The notes under the pieces are model-generated. The model did not search any database, was not told the origin of the DNA, and was given only the letters and a program-made list of their open reading frames with translations. DNA of 43,583 bases from assembly GCF_900107105.1 (NCBI RefSeq), contig NZ_FNOT01000025.1, forward strand, positions 1-43,583, given 5' to 3'. This document shows, piece after piece, positions 8,002 to 16,410 of the stretch (positions are counted from its first letter, which is position 1; each line of letters begins with the position of its first letter). The position numbers and the translations under genes are program-made. Source of the stretch: Geodermatophilus africanus. GTDB taxonomy: Bacteria > Actinomycetota > Actinomycetes > Mycobacteriales > Geodermatophilaceae.

Positions 8002-8939
8002 GCGGGTACCTCCTCCGTCGGGTCGGCCAGTCGCTCGTCGTCCTGGTGGGGGTGAGCGTCATCGTGTTCGGCCTGGTCCAGCTGGTGCCGGGTGACCCGA
8101 TCCGGCTGGCCCTGGGCACCCGCTTCGACCAGGAGACGTACGACGCGCTCCTCGCGCGATCCGGCCTGGACCAGCCGCTGGTCACCCAGTACTTCAGCTG
8201 GGCCGGCCGGGCCCTCACCGGGGACCTCGGGGTCAGCTTCCGCAGCGGGGAGACGGTCACCTCGCTGATCGCCGAGCGGCTCCCGGCCACGCTCACCCTG
8301 GCGTTCGCCTCGATCCTGGTCGCGCTGCTCATCGCCGTCCCGCTGGGCACCCTGTCGGCGCTGCGGCCCCGGTCCGTCGTCGACCGGGTGGCCACGGTGC
8401 TCAGCCAGATCGGAATCTCGGTGCCGGAGTTCTGGATGGCGATCGTGCTCATCCTGGTCTTCGCCGGGACGCTGGGCTGGCTGCCCTCGGGCGGGTACGT
8501 GCCGCTGACCGAGGACCCGGCCGGCTGGGCGCAGCGGCTGCTGATGCCGGCGGTGGTCACCGGCGTGGTGTCGGGCTCGGTGATCACCCGGTTCGTGCGG
8601 TCCAGCGTCCTCGAGGCGCTCGGTGCCGACCACGTCCGGACGGCGCAGGCCAAGGGGCTCCCCGGCCGGCAGGTCTTCACGTGGCACGTGTTGCGCAACG
8701 CGCTGCTCCCCCTGGTCACCGTCACCGGCGTGCAGCTGGCCTACCTGCTGTCCGGAGTGGTGGTGGTCGAGATCGTCTTCGCCTGGCCGGGGCTCGGCCA
8801 GCTCGCCCTGCAGGCGGTCCAGTCCCGCGACTACCCGGTGCTGCAGGGGGCGATCCTGCTGTTCGCCGTCGTCTTCCTGCTGATCAACCTGGTGGTCGAC
8901 CTGCTCTACACCGCCATCGACCCGCGGATCCGGCGATGA
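7998..8939 (+). CDS. ABC transporter permease, DppB/OppB type
   Basis: A 313-residue inner-membrane permease. It starts with the family N-terminus (SGYLLRRVGQSLVVLVGVSV), has the conserved VPGDP segment near residue 30, about six membrane helices, and the EAA-type loop near ALGADHVRTAQAKGLP that contacts the ATPase. No ATG or GTG fits the expected N-terminus. The only suitable codon is CTG at 7998, in a CTGA overlap with the binding-protein stop and with GGTGGAG at 7986-7992 placed 5 nt upstream, so a rare CTG start or coupled reinitiation is inferred. A later in-frame GTG would remove part of the first helix. It pairs with the DppC-type permease that follows. Confidence 0.92.
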   Translation: MSGYLLRRVGQSLVVLVGVSVIVFGLVQLVPGDPIRLALGTRFDQETYDALLARSGLDQPLVTQYFSWAGRALTGDLGVSFRSGETVTSLIAERLPATLTLAFASILVALLIAVPLGTLSALRPRSVVDRVATVLSQIGISVPEFWMAIVLILVFAGTLGWLPSGGYVPLTEDPAGWAQRLLMPAVVTGVVSGSVITRFVRSSVLEALGADHVRTAQAKGLPGRQVFTWHVLRNALLPLVTVTGVQLAYLLSGVVVVEIVFAWPGLGQLALQAVQSRDYPVLQGAILLFAVVFLLINLVVDLLYTAIDPRIRR

Positions 8940-8961
8940 CATCCAGCCGAGGCCTGCTGCG

Positions 8962-9903
8962 ATGACCGGCGCACCCCTGCCCGAGCCCGCAGCCTCACCC
9001 ACCGCCACCGAGGACGGCGTCCCCTCGACGGCGCGGCCCCCGCAGCCGCGCTGGCGGCAGACCCTGGGCCTGCTCGCCCGCAACCCCACGGCGGCGGTCG
9101 CGGCGACGGTCCTGCTGCTCATCGTCCTCATGGCCGTCTTCGACGAGAGCCTGGCGCCGAGCGGCCCGAACGAGATCGCGGTCGAGGACCGCCTGCAGCC
9201 GCCCAGCCTGGCGCACCCGTTCGGCACCGACGACCTCGGCCGGGACATCCTCAGCCGGGTCGTCCTCGGCGCCGGCGTCTCGCTGCGGGTGGGATTTCTC
9301 GCGGTCGCGTTCGCGCTCGTCGTAGGCGGCCTGATCGGGCTGCTGGCCGGCTTCTACGGCCGGTGGGTGGACGACGTCCTGATGCGGTTCATGGACGTCC
9401 TGTTCGCCTTCCCCGCGGTGCTGCTGGCCATCGCGGTGCTCGCCGTCCGGGGGCCCGGGGCCGGCAACACCGCGTTGGCCATCGGGATCGTCTACATCCC
9501 GGTCTTCGCCCGCGTGACCCGCGCCAGCGTCCTCGGCGTCCGGGAGGAGGTGTACGTGCGGGCGTCGCGGTCGGTGGGCGCCTCGGACCTGCGGCTGCTC
9601 TCCCGGCACGTGCTGCCCAACGCGGCGCCGCCGATCATCGTGCAGACCTCGATCAGCCTGGCCTTCGCCGTCCTGGCCGAGGCGGCGCTCTCCTTCCTGG
9701 GGCTGGGCACCCAGCCGCCCAACCCGTCGTGGGGGCTGATGCTCGCCGAGGGGCGCGGCTTCATCGACCTGGCCTGGTGGCTGGCCTTCTTCCCGGGGAT
9801 GGCGATCTTCCTGACCGTGCTCTGCTTCAACCTGCTCGGCGACGGGCTGCGGGACGTCCTCGACCCGCGCCAGCGCACGCTGATGGCGGGGAGCGGTCGG
9901 TGA
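8962..9903 (+). CDS. ABC transporter permease, DppC/OppC type
   Basis: A 313-residue membrane permease with a ~45-residue cytoplasmic N-terminus rich in Pro/Ala. A first helix follows (about 48-65), then the DppC-type segment HPFGTDDLGRDILSRVVLGA and a C-terminal block of helices. The EAA loop appears around VYVRASRSVGASDLRLLSRH. It would form the translocation pore with the preceding permease. The ATG is 22 bases after the previous stop. The last codons overlap the next gene as GTGA, showing coupling with the first ATPase gene. Confidence 0.92.
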   Translation: MTGAPLPEPAASPTATEDGVPSTARPPQPRWRQTLGLLARNPTAAVAATVLLLIVLMAVFDESLAPSGPNEIAVEDRLQPPSLAHPFGTDDLGRDILSRVVLGAGVSLRVGFLAVAFALVVGGLIGLLAGFYGRWVDDVLMRFMDVLFAFPAVLLAIAVLAVRGPGAGNTALAIGIVYIPVFARVTRASVLGVREEVYVRASRSVGASDLRLLSRHVLPNAAPPIIVQTSISLAFAVLAEAALSFLGLGTQPPNPSWGLMLAEGRGFIDLAWWLAFFPGMAIFLTVLCFNLLGDGLRDVLDPRQRTLMAGSGR

Positions 9904-10898
9904 GCGCGACGCTGCTGGAGGTGGCGGACCTGCGGGTGCGGCTGCGCACGCCACGCGGTCCGGCCGAGGTCGTCAACGGGCTCAGCTACACCGTCGGGCG
10001 CGGTGAGACGGTCGCCGTCGTCGGGGAGTCCGGCAGCGGCAAGAGCGTCTCGGTCCTCGCCCTGCTCGGGCTGCTGCCCGCCCGCCTGGCCACGGTGACC
10101 GGCTCCGCGCGGCTGGACGGCGAGGACCTGCTCACCATGTCCCCCGAGCGGCTGCGCCAGGTACGCGGACCCGGCGTCGGGATGGTCTTCCAGGACCCGA
10201 TGACCTCCCTGAACCCGGTGCTGACGATCGGCCGGCAGCTGGTCGAGGGGATCCGGGCCCACGGCGAGGTGTCCAAGGCCGCGGCGCGGGAGCGAGCGGC
10301 CGGACTGCTCGCCGAGGTGGGCCTGCCCGACCCGCGGCGCGCGCTGGACCGCTACCCGCACGAGCTGTCGGGCGGCATGCGCCAGCGGGTGGTCATCGCG
10401 ATCGCGCTCGCCAACAACCCCTCGTTGCTCATCGCCGACGAGGCGACCACGGCCCTCGACGTCACCGTGCAGGCGCAGATCCTCGACCTGGTCGCGGGGC
10501 TGCAGAGCGAGCACGGCACCGGGGTCATCTGGATCACCCACGACCTGGGCGTCGTGGCCGGGATCGCCGACCGGGTGCTGGTCATGTACGGCGGCCGCTG
10601 CGTGGAGGACGGCACGGTGGACGACGTCCTGGAGCGTCCGGCACACCCCTACACGCGCGGCCTGCTCGGGGCGCTGCCCGACCTGGCCTCGTCCGACGAC
10701 GGCGAGCTCGCCACCGTGCCCGGGGTGCCGCCGGCGCCCACCGACCTGCCGCCGGGCTGCGTGTTCTGGCCGCGCTGTCCGGTGCGGTCGGACCCGCGCT
10801 GCGCGACCGAGCAGCCGCCGTTGGCGGTGGTGGGCGCGTCGGACGGCGCCCTGCCGCACCGGGCGGCGACGTGGTGCGAGGAGGGCAGCCCGCGATGA
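9900..10898 (+). CDS. Oligopeptide ABC transporter ATP-binding protein, DppD/OppD type
   Basis: A 332-residue ATPase. Walker A is GESGSGKS (about 42-49), the Q-loop is [10 protein letters not shown], the ABC signature is LSGGMRQR and Walker B is [12 protein letters not shown]. The C-terminus has the Cys-containing tail typical of oligopeptide ATPases ([16 protein letters not shown]), which may hold an iron-sulfur cluster in some members. GTG at 9900 overlaps the preceding TGA; an open frame extending further upstream lies within the permease gene. It should form the ATPase pair with the next gene. Confidence 0.93.
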   Translation: MSATLLEVADLRVRLRTPRGPAEVVNGLSYTVGRGETVAVVGESGSGKSVSVLALLGLLPARLATVTGSARLDGEDLLTMSPERLRQVRGPGVGMVFQDPMTSLNPVLTIGRQLVEGIRAHGEVSKAAARERAAGLLAEVGLPDPRRALDRYPHELSGGMRQRVVIAIALANNPSLLIADEATTALDVTVQAQILDLVAGLQSEHGTGVIWITHDLGVVAGIADRVLVMYGGRCVEDGTVDDVLERPAHPYTRGLLGALPDLASSDDGELATVPGVPPAPTDLPPGCVFWPRCPVRSDPRCATEQPPLAVVGASDGALPHRAATWCEEGSPR

Positions 10899-11983
10899 CC
10901 GACCTGCCGCAGGGGCCGACCGCCCACGCCGCGGGCGCCCCCGCCCCCGAGGTCCCCACCTCCGACGTGCTGGTGTCCGCGCGCGGGCTGGAGGTGCACT
11001 TCCCGATCCGCTCCGGCGGCGCGCTGCGGCGGACGACGGGCGTGCTGCGCGCCGTCGACGGCGTGGACCTCGACATCCACCGCGGGGAGACGCTGGGGCT
11101 GGTCGGCGAGTCCGGCTGCGGGAAGTCGACGCTGGGCAACGCCCTGCTCCGGCTGGTGGAGCCCACCGGCGGGACGGTGACCTTCGACGGCACCGACGTC
11201 ACCGCCCTCGACCGCCGGGCGATGCGGGCGCTGCGCCGGCGCGCCGGGATGGTCTTCCAGGACCCGTTCGCCTCGCTCGACCCCCGCCGCACCGTGCGGC
11301 AGACGGTGTCCGAGCCGCTGGAGGTGCACGGCCTGCGGTCGGGACGGCAGGAGCGCGCCGAGCGGGTCGCCGAGCTGCTGGAGTTGGTGGGCCTGGACCC
11401 GGCGGTGGCCGAGCGGTACCCGCACGAGTTCTCCGGCGGGCAGCGGCAGCGGGTCGGCATCGCCCGCGCGCTGGCCGGCGAGCCGGACTTCCTGGTCTGC
11501 GACGAGGCGATCGCCTCGCTCGACGTCAGCGTCCAGGCACAGGTGCTCAACCTGCTGCGCCGGCTGCAGCGCCGGCTCGGTCTCACGCTGCTGTTCATCT
11601 CGCACGACCTGTCCGCCGTCCGGCACGTGTCGGACCGGATCGCGGTGATGTACCTGGGCCGGGTCGTCGAGGTCGGGCCCGCGGCGGCGGTCGGCTCGGC
11701 CCCGGAGATGCCCTACACGCAGGCGTTGCTGTCCGCGGTCCCCGTGCCGCACCCGTCGCTGGAGCGGGCCCGGCAGCGGATCGTGCTGCGCGGCGACGTC
11801 CCCTCGCCGGCCGCCGTCCCCAGCGGCTGCCGGTTCCGCACCCGCTGCCCGTACGCCTTCGAGCCGTGTCCCGACGTCGACCCGGCGCTGCAGCCGGTCG
11901 GCGCGCCGGGTCAGCTCGCCGCCTGCCACCTGCACGGCGTCGTCGGCCGGCCCGCCGGACGGGAGGACGCCGCCGCCGGGTGA
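10895..11983 (+). CDS. Oligopeptide ABC transporter ATP-binding protein, DppF/OppF type
   Basis: A 362-residue ATPase. Walker A is GESGCGKST, the Q-loop is [10 protein letters not shown] and the signature is FSGGQRQR. Walker B is [12 protein letters not shown], slightly different from the usual DEPxSALD but keeping the catalytic Glu. The C-terminal tail has the Cys pattern [18 protein letters not shown] at 10895 overlaps the previous stop (ATGA), with GGAGGG at 10880-10885. It is the last of five genes in a complete transporter (binding protein, two permeases, two ATPases). The next gene begins 79 bp downstream and is unrelated. Confidence 0.93.
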   Translation: MTDLPQGPTAHAAGAPAPEVPTSDVLVSARGLEVHFPIRSGGALRRTTGVLRAVDGVDLDIHRGETLGLVGESGCGKSTLGNALLRLVEPTGGTVTFDGTDVTALDRRAMRALRRRAGMVFQDPFASLDPRRTVRQTVSEPLEVHGLRSGRQERAERVAELLELVGLDPAVAERYPHEFSGGQRQRVGIARALAGEPDFLVCDEAIASLDVSVQAQVLNLLRRLQRRLGLTLLFISHDLSAVRHVSDRIAVMYLGRVVEVGPAAAVGSAPEMPYTQALLSAVPVPHPSLERARQRIVLRGDVPSPAAVPSGCRFRTRCPYAFEPCPDVDPALQPVGAPGQLAACHLHGVVGRPAGREDAAAG

Positions 11984-12062
11984 GCCGCTGCGGTCGCGTC
12001 GGCGACCGGGACTGCGCGGTCGCGGGTTCCTCCCGGAGCGCCGTCCCTGGTAGGACAGCCGG

Positions 12063-12476
12063 GTGCGGACGGCGGAACTGCGCAGGCGCTTCGCCTCCAG
12101 CGCGGTGGCCCGGCTGGCGACGGTGCGACCGGACGGCGCACCGCACGTGGTCCCGGTCGTGTTCGCGGTCGTCGACGGCACGGTCTACTCGGCGGTAGAC
12201 GCAAAGCCCAAGCGGACGACCCGGCTGCAGCGGCTGGCCAACGTCCGGGTCGAGCCGCGGTGCGCGCTGCTCGTCGACCACTACGAGGACGACTGGTCGC
12301 TCCTGTGGTGGGTCCGGGCGGACGGCACGGCCGCGGTGGTGGACGAGCCGCCGGCGACGCACCCTGGTCTGGTGGCGCTCGCCGAGCGGCACCCGCAGTA
12401 CCGCGAGCAGCCACCGGCGGGCCCGCTGCTCGTGGTCACCGTCCAGCGGTGGAGTGGTTGGTCGAGCACGGCCTGA
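12063..12476 (+). CDS. PPOX-class F420-dependent or flavin oxidoreductase (TIGR03668-like)
   Basis: A 137-residue split-barrel protein of the pyridoxamine-5'-phosphate-oxidase superfamily. It has the N-terminal FASSAVARLATVRPDG strand pair, a central KRTTRLQRLANVR segment typical of F420-binding relatives, and a C-terminal strand ending near VQRWSGWS. The pattern resembles the Rv0121-type family. Substrate is unknown. The start is GTG at 12063. The gene is only 14 bp upstream of a luciferase-like monooxygenase gene, another family that commonly uses F420, so the two may be cotranscribed. Confidence 0.85.
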   Translation: MRTAELRRRFASSAVARLATVRPDGAPHVVPVVFAVVDGTVYSAVDAKPKRTTRLQRLANVRVEPRCALLVDHYEDDWSLLWWVRADGTAAVVDEPPATHPGLVALAERHPQYREQPPAGPLLVVTVQRWSGWSSTA

Positions 12477-12490
12477 GGAGAGGACCCGGC

Positions 12491-13351
12491 ATGGAGATCG
12501 GCATCGGCATCCCGAACAGCGTCCGGGGCACCACGGGTGCCCAGTTGCTGGAGTGGGCGAGACGGGCGGACGCGGCCGGTTTCTCCACCCTGGCCTCGAT
12601 CGGTGCGGTCTCCTACCCGTCGTACGAGGAGCTGACCGTGTTCGCCGCCGCCGGTGCGGTGACCGAGCGCATCCGGTTCCTGCCGAACGTGCTGATCGCG
12701 CCGGCGCGCAGCACCGCCGAACTGGCCAAGCAGGCCGCCACCGTGCAGGAGCTGACCGGTGGCCGGCTCACGCTGGGCCTCGGCGTCGGGTGGCGGGAGG
12801 CCGACTACACGCTGACCGGACGCGACTTCGCCGGTCGCGGCCGGCTGTTCGACCGGCAGTTGGCCGACATGCGGCGGGCGTGGGCGGGGGAGCCGCTCGT
12901 CGAGGGGACCCGCTCGCCGACGCCCGAGACCGGTTCCCCCGGGGTCCCCGTCCTCGTCGGCGGGCACACCGACGCGGCGATCCGGCGGACGGTGGAGCAC
13001 GGCATCGGGTGGACGGCGGGTGGCCTCCCGCCGGAGGCGACCGCGCCGCTCGTCGAGCGGGTCCGCGCCGCCTGGACCGAAGCCGGTCGCGAGGGCTCTC
13101 CGCACATCGCCGCGCTCAACTACTTCTCCCTCGGCGACACGGAGGAGCAGTCCCGCGCCTACCTGCTCGACTACTACGAGCCGATGGGCAGGGAGACGGC
13201 GGAGTACATCGCCGGCAGCGCGCACCGGTCCCCGCAGGCGATCAAGGAGGTCATCGCCGCCTTCGCCGAGGCGGGCGTGGACGAGCTGATCCTCGACCCG
13301 ACGGTCTCCGACCCGGCGCAGGTGGAGCTGCTCGCCGAGGTCGCGTTCTAG
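12491..13351 (+). CDS. LLM-class (luciferase-like) F420/FMN-dependent oxidoreductase
   Basis: A 286-residue TIM-barrel protein of the bacterial luciferase-like superfamily. Typical segments are the N-terminal IGIGIPNSVRG strand, the ITER-like VTERIRFLPNVLIAP stretch, LAKQAATVQELTGGRLTLGL and GVGWREADY. ATG at 12491 is supported by AGGAG at 12476-12480. In actinobacteria many members use F420, but cofactor and substrate are not determined here. The gene ends in TAG, one of the few ordinary UAG stops in this window, which matters for the UAG codon discussed in the formate dehydrogenase. Confidence 0.88.
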   Translation: MEIGIGIPNSVRGTTGAQLLEWARRADAAGFSTLASIGAVSYPSYEELTVFAAAGAVTERIRFLPNVLIAPARSTAELAKQAATVQELTGGRLTLGLGVGWREADYTLTGRDFAGRGRLFDRQLADMRRAWAGEPLVEGTRSPTPETGSPGVPVLVGGHTDAAIRRTVEHGIGWTAGGLPPEATAPLVERVRAAWTEAGREGSPHIAALNYFSLGDTEEQSRAYLLDYYEPMGRETAEYIAGSAHRSPQAIKEVIAAFAEAGVDELILDPTVSDPAQVELLAEVAF

Positions 13352-13408
13352 GGCCGCGGCCCCCGACCGAGCTGCTCACCGGCCGGGCCGGTGTGCCAGG
13401 CTGGCCCG

Positions 13409-14116
13409 ATGGCGGCGGTTGAGCAGAAGAGCGGCCAGCGGACGGCAGCGCACGGGTACTACAAGGGCCACAGCGTGCACGCCGCGCCCGGTGTCCACGA
13501 GTACGCCGTGGAGCTGGTGCGCGCGGCGCTACCCGACGGCGGACGGGTCCTGGAGGTCGGTGCCGGCTGCGGCGCCCTGGCGCTGCGGCTGCGCGACGCC
13601 GGCCTCGACGTCGTCCCCACCGACCTGGACCCCCCGCACGAGTGGATCCACCGGCTGGACCTGGACGCCCCGGAGTGGAGCGACGAGACCCGCGGCCCCT
13701 TCGACATGGTCGTCTGCGTCGAGACGCTCGAGCACGTGGAGAACCCGCGGCAGGTGCTGCGCTCGATCCGCTCGCTGCTGCGGCCCGGCGACCGGCTGCT
13801 GGTCAGCACGCCGAACGTGACGCACCCGCACTCACGGCTGAAGATGCTGCTCCGCGGCGCCCCGTACATCTTCGGCCCGCGCCACTACCACTCGCCCGGG
13901 CACATCACGATCCTCCCGGACTGGATGCTCACCGAGCACGTGCGGCTGGCCGGTTTCGACTCGATCGAGGTCCGCACCGGCGGGGACACCTTCTACCGCG
14001 GCGTGGTCCGGCTGGCCTACCGCGCCGAGATCGCGCTGCTCGCGCTCCTCGGCATCCGACAGCGGCGCGACTCGGGTGAGGGCATCTGCACGTTCGTCAC
14101 CGCCGTCGCGGTGTGA
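13409..14116 (+). CDS. Class I SAM-dependent methyltransferase
   Basis: A 235-residue methyltransferase with motif I VLEVGAGCG (about residues 46-54), an acidic residue ending strand 2 (VVPTDLD), and MVVCVETLEHVENPRQVLR as the motif II/post region seen in methyltransferase 11/23 families. The C-terminal part (YHSPGHITILPDWMLTEHVR) suggests a small-molecule substrate, but which one is unknown. ATG at 13409 is preferred over GTG at 13391. No clear operon partner is present. Confidence 0.83.
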   Translation: MAAVEQKSGQRTAAHGYYKGHSVHAAPGVHEYAVELVRAALPDGGRVLEVGAGCGALALRLRDAGLDVVPTDLDPPHEWIHRLDLDAPEWSDETRGPFDMVVCVETLEHVENPRQVLRSIRSLLRPGDRLLVSTPNVTHPHSRLKMLLRGAPYIFGPRHYHSPGHITILPDWMLTEHVRLAGFDSIEVRTGGDTFYRGVVRLAYRAEIALLALLGIRQRRDSGEGICTFVTAVAV

Positions 14117-14411
14117 CACGCCGGCGGCGCGCGTCGCCGTCCCGGGGTGACCGACCCCGCCGGAGGCGCCGCCACGCTCGCCGGACGCCGATTCGGTCGA
14201 CATGTGGGTGCGTGCTGCGGCGGGTCACCGTGGTCGCTGTGGCATTTGGCAACGATTCAGCGTCGCGGTTGCGGAGGCACGTCGCGCGCATCCGGGATAA
14301 ACGGCCGCCGCCACCTATGGTTTCGTCACCGCCGTCCGCACCGTGGACGGCGCACGGGAACCGTCGCCCTTCCCCGGTGGCGGCCCGTTGTCGGGGGAGG
14401 TTGGTGGCCTG

Positions 14412-15041
14412 GTGAGCATCGTGGGCACCCGGTTCAGCGAGGTGGTCCTCGGCGGCATCGTCCGTCAGGGCTGGTGGCTGGTCGTCGACGAGGAGGACGG
14501 CCCCGGGTTCGTCCTCGCCGGCCCGTTCGGGGACCGCGACGAGGCCGTCTGGGGCCTCGACGACCTCGACGACGCCCCGGCCGGGGTGCACCCCGTGTAC
14601 GGCGTCCGGCGGGCCGACGGCCTGCTGCGCCGCCGCTCCTCCCCGCAGGACCGGGCCTGGTGGTCCTTCCTCGGCGAGCAGGTCGACCGGCTGCCCGCCG
14701 GCTGGGACGCCGACATGGACGACGAGCACCCGCTGCCCGGCCTCGTCGTCGAGGTGGTCGCCGTGCTGGCCGAGGCGGGGCTGTTCCTCTACGACCCCTC
14801 CGGCGCCGACGGCGAGCTCGGCGGCGTGTGCCTGACCCCGGAGGCCGCCCTGGACGGCGTCGTCGTCGGCTGGCGGCAGCACGACCGCATGAGCCTCGAG
14901 CAGCTGCACGGCGCCGCCGCCGACGCGCTGGTCCAGCAGGTGATGAACCGGGCCCTGGCCGAGGTGTTCACCGTGCGCGGCTTCGCGGTCGAGCCGCTCG
15001 GCGGGGCCTGCGTGGTGCGGGCGGGACAGCCGGCCGAGTAG
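14412..15041 (+). CDS. Hypothetical acidic protein
   Basis: A 209-residue protein of unknown function. It is rich in Asp/Glu/Trp, lacks a signal peptide or membrane helix, and shows a compact alternating strand/helix pattern in its first half (IVRQGWWLVVDEEDGPGFVL). GTG at 14412 is chosen for the GGGGGAGG at 14393-14400; an in-frame GTG at 14343 would add 23 residues. It ends in TAG, an ordinary UAG stop. The 295 bp upstream (14117-14411) hold no convincing gene and probably contain the promoter. A palindromic repeat follows 24 bp after the stop. Confidence 0.7.
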   Translation: MSIVGTRFSEVVLGGIVRQGWWLVVDEEDGPGFVLAGPFGDRDEAVWGLDDLDDAPAGVHPVYGVRRADGLLRRRSSPQDRAWWSFLGEQVDRLPAGWDADMDDEHPLPGLVVEVVAVLAEAGLFLYDPSGADGELGGVCLTPEAALDGVVVGWRQHDRMSLEQLHGAAADALVQQVMNRALAEVFTVRGFAVEPLGGACVVRAGQPAE

Positions 15042-15064
15042 TCGCCCGCCGTCCACCGCCCGTT

Positions 15065-15131
15065 GATCATGGGGTTGTTGCAGGCGGACACGCCGCTACC
15101 CGGCGTGGCCAGCGACAACAGGCCCATGATC
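15065..15131. repeat. Palindromic intergenic repeat, family A, copy 2
   Basis: Left arm GATCATGGGGTTGTTGC at 15065-15081; right arm around 15114-15131 (GACAACAGGCCCATGATC) with small mismatches. The flanking GTT/AAC extends the symmetry to 15062-15134. The centre holds the inner inverted pair ACGCCG...CGGCGT. Same family as the copies at 6228, 32853 and 33943. Confidence 0.85.
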
Positions 15132-15182
15132 AACACGGGCAGGTCGCCGTCCCGACCGCGCGCGTCCGGCTAGCGTGACGCC

Positions 15183-15413
15183 GTGGCCCCCGCTCCCTTC
15201 CGTCCGCCCTGGTTCGGCAACCGGGGCGTGCAGGTGCTCGCCGCCGGTGCGCTCGCCTACAGCCTGGTGCAACTGGTGGGACAGCTCCTCGACGGTGCGT
15301 GGGGGGAGGCGTTCCTCTACGTCGCCTGGTGCGTCCTGTTCGGCTACGTGCTGGTCGAGTCGCTGCGCTTCCGCCGCGAGCAGGACGCCGCCCGGGACGA
15401 GCCGGGCGACTGA
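15183..15413 (+). CDS. Small two-helix membrane protein
   Basis: A 76-residue protein with two predicted membrane segments, about residues 15-36 (VQVLAAGALAYSLVQLVGQL) and 42-60 (FLYVAWCVLFGYVLVESL), then a charged tail (RFRREQDAARDE). The start is GTG at 15183. No known family is recognised. It lies between a palindromic repeat and tRNA-Ser. Confidence 0.65.
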   Translation: MAPAPFRPPWFGNRGVQVLAAGALAYSLVQLVGQLLDGAWGEAFLYVAWCVLFGYVLVESLRFRREQDAARDEPGD

Positions 15414-15445
15414 CCCGCCAGGGGCGGGATAGCCTCGACCCGCCA

Positions 15446-15532
15446 GGAGGGCTCGCCTAGTGGCCGATGGCGGCGGTCTTGAAAACCGCTATGGGGTAAC
15501 ACCCATCGTGGGTTCGAATCCCACGCCCTCCG
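15446..15532 (+). tRNA. tRNA-Ser (anticodon UGA)
   Basis: An 87-nt class II tRNA. The acceptor stem GGAGGGC pairs with GCCCTCC (15525-15531), with discriminator G at 15532. The anticodon stem-loop GCGGT-CTTGAAA-ACCGC gives anticodon TGA. A long variable arm (TATGGGGTAACACCCATC) and T-loop GGGTTCGAATCCC follow. CCA is not encoded. It is not a selenocysteine tRNA: the acceptor stem is the normal 7 bp and the anticodon reads UCN codons. Confidence 0.97.
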
Positions 15533-15696
15533 CCTCGTGATGTCTCAGGACGTCCCGGACGGGCGGCTCGGGGCCGGCGTCGGTCGAGACGGTCCCGCTC
15601 AGGCGCTCGTCATCGCGCACTGTCGCCTCCTGTCGCCCGGACGGTCGTCGTCCAGTCCAGCGGAGGAGGCCCACCCGGCGGACGGGGCGAGCCGGG

Positions 15697-15942
15697 TCAG
15701 CTGCGGATGAGGAGCTCCCCGCCGTCCACGCGGAAGTCGTGGTGCAGCTCGCGGAGGGCGGCCAGGCCGTCGACGTCGGCGGCGGCCACGCCGCGGAGGT
15801 CGAGCACCACGCGGACGTGGCCGTCGCCGCGGAGCTGGTCGGCCGTGCCGCGCACCAGGTCCGCTCCGCTCGACGTCAGGTGGCCGCTGACCGTGATCAG
15901 GCCGGCGCGACGATCGACGACCTCGCTCAGGACGCCCGTCAC
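15697..15942 (-). CDS. STAS-domain protein (anti-sigma factor antagonist-like), second of a pair
   Basis: An 81-residue single STAS domain. It contains the family strand-helix pattern ITVSGHLTSSGADLVRGT and VVLDLRGVAAADVDGLAAL. The serine that is phosphorylated in SpoIIAA-type proteins (in a DSSG-like motif) is replaced by Asp or Val here (ADVDG), so regulation by a partner-switching kinase is doubtful. GTG at 15942 overlaps the stop of the preceding STAS gene (GTGA), and the two are surely cotranscribed. The frame stays open far upstream of the GTG, but there it runs opposite the GGDEF gene and is not coding. Confidence 0.75.
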   Translation of the reverse strand: MTGVLSEVVDRRAGLITVSGHLTSSGADLVRGTADQLRGDGHVRVVLDLRGVAAADVDGLAALRELHHDFRVDGGELLIRS

Positions 15943-16262
15943 GCCACCGCCAGCACGGGCTCGGGAACCAGGACGCGATCCAGGCCGGTACGCCGCAGCA
16001 GCGCCGCGGTGCGGGGGTCGACCCCGCGCAGCACCACCGCGCCGCCGCGGGCCCGGCAGATGCGGTGCGCCGACAGCAGGACGGCGACGACGGCGTCGGG
16101 CAGCCGCTGCACCCCGGAGAGGTCGACCACGAGCGAGCAGGCGCCCGCGTGCAGCGCGCCGAGCAGCGTCCAGCGGACGTCGGCCAGCCCACCGGCGAGC
16201 AGCCTGTCGTCGAGGTGGACCGTCACCTCGCGCACCCGTGCCGGTGCGATAGCCATCGTCAC
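15939..16262 (-). CDS. STAS-domain protein (anti-sigma factor antagonist-like), first of a pair
   Basis: A 107-residue STAS protein with the core segment CSLVVDLSGVQRLPDAVVAV and a second strand RARGGAVVLRGVDP. The usual phosphorylatable Ser position reads LPDAVV, without Ser/Thr. GTG at 16262 is preferred because AGGAGG at 16269-16274 lies 6 nt upstream; GTG at 16283 and ATG at 16256 are alternatives. It is divergent from the membrane GGDEF gene across a 148-bp gap. Role in partner switching is inferred from the fold only; no sigma factor or kinase is nearby. Confidence 0.78.
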   Translation of the reverse strand: MTMAIAPARVREVTVHLDDRLLAGGLADVRWTLLGALHAGACSLVVDLSGVQRLPDAVVAVLLSAHRICRARGGAVVLRGVDPRTAALLRRTGLDRVLVPEPVLAVA

Positions 16263-16410
16263 AGCCGTCCTCCTCGTGATCACTGATCGCTATCCTGCGC
16301 GGACGGTCTGACAGTTCCCTGATCCCGACGTGGGAGTTCGCCGCCACCGGGCGTCCCCCGCGTGGGGGAGGCGTGCTGGAGCCGCAGCGTCCGGACGACG
16401 ATGGAGTGGC

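Noticed and set aside
15446..15532. The tRNA as selenocysteine tRNA (selC), or as an integration site
   Set aside because: It has a normal 7-bp acceptor stem and UGA anticodon typical of tRNA-Ser. No integrase gene or repeat of its 3' end was seen nearby.
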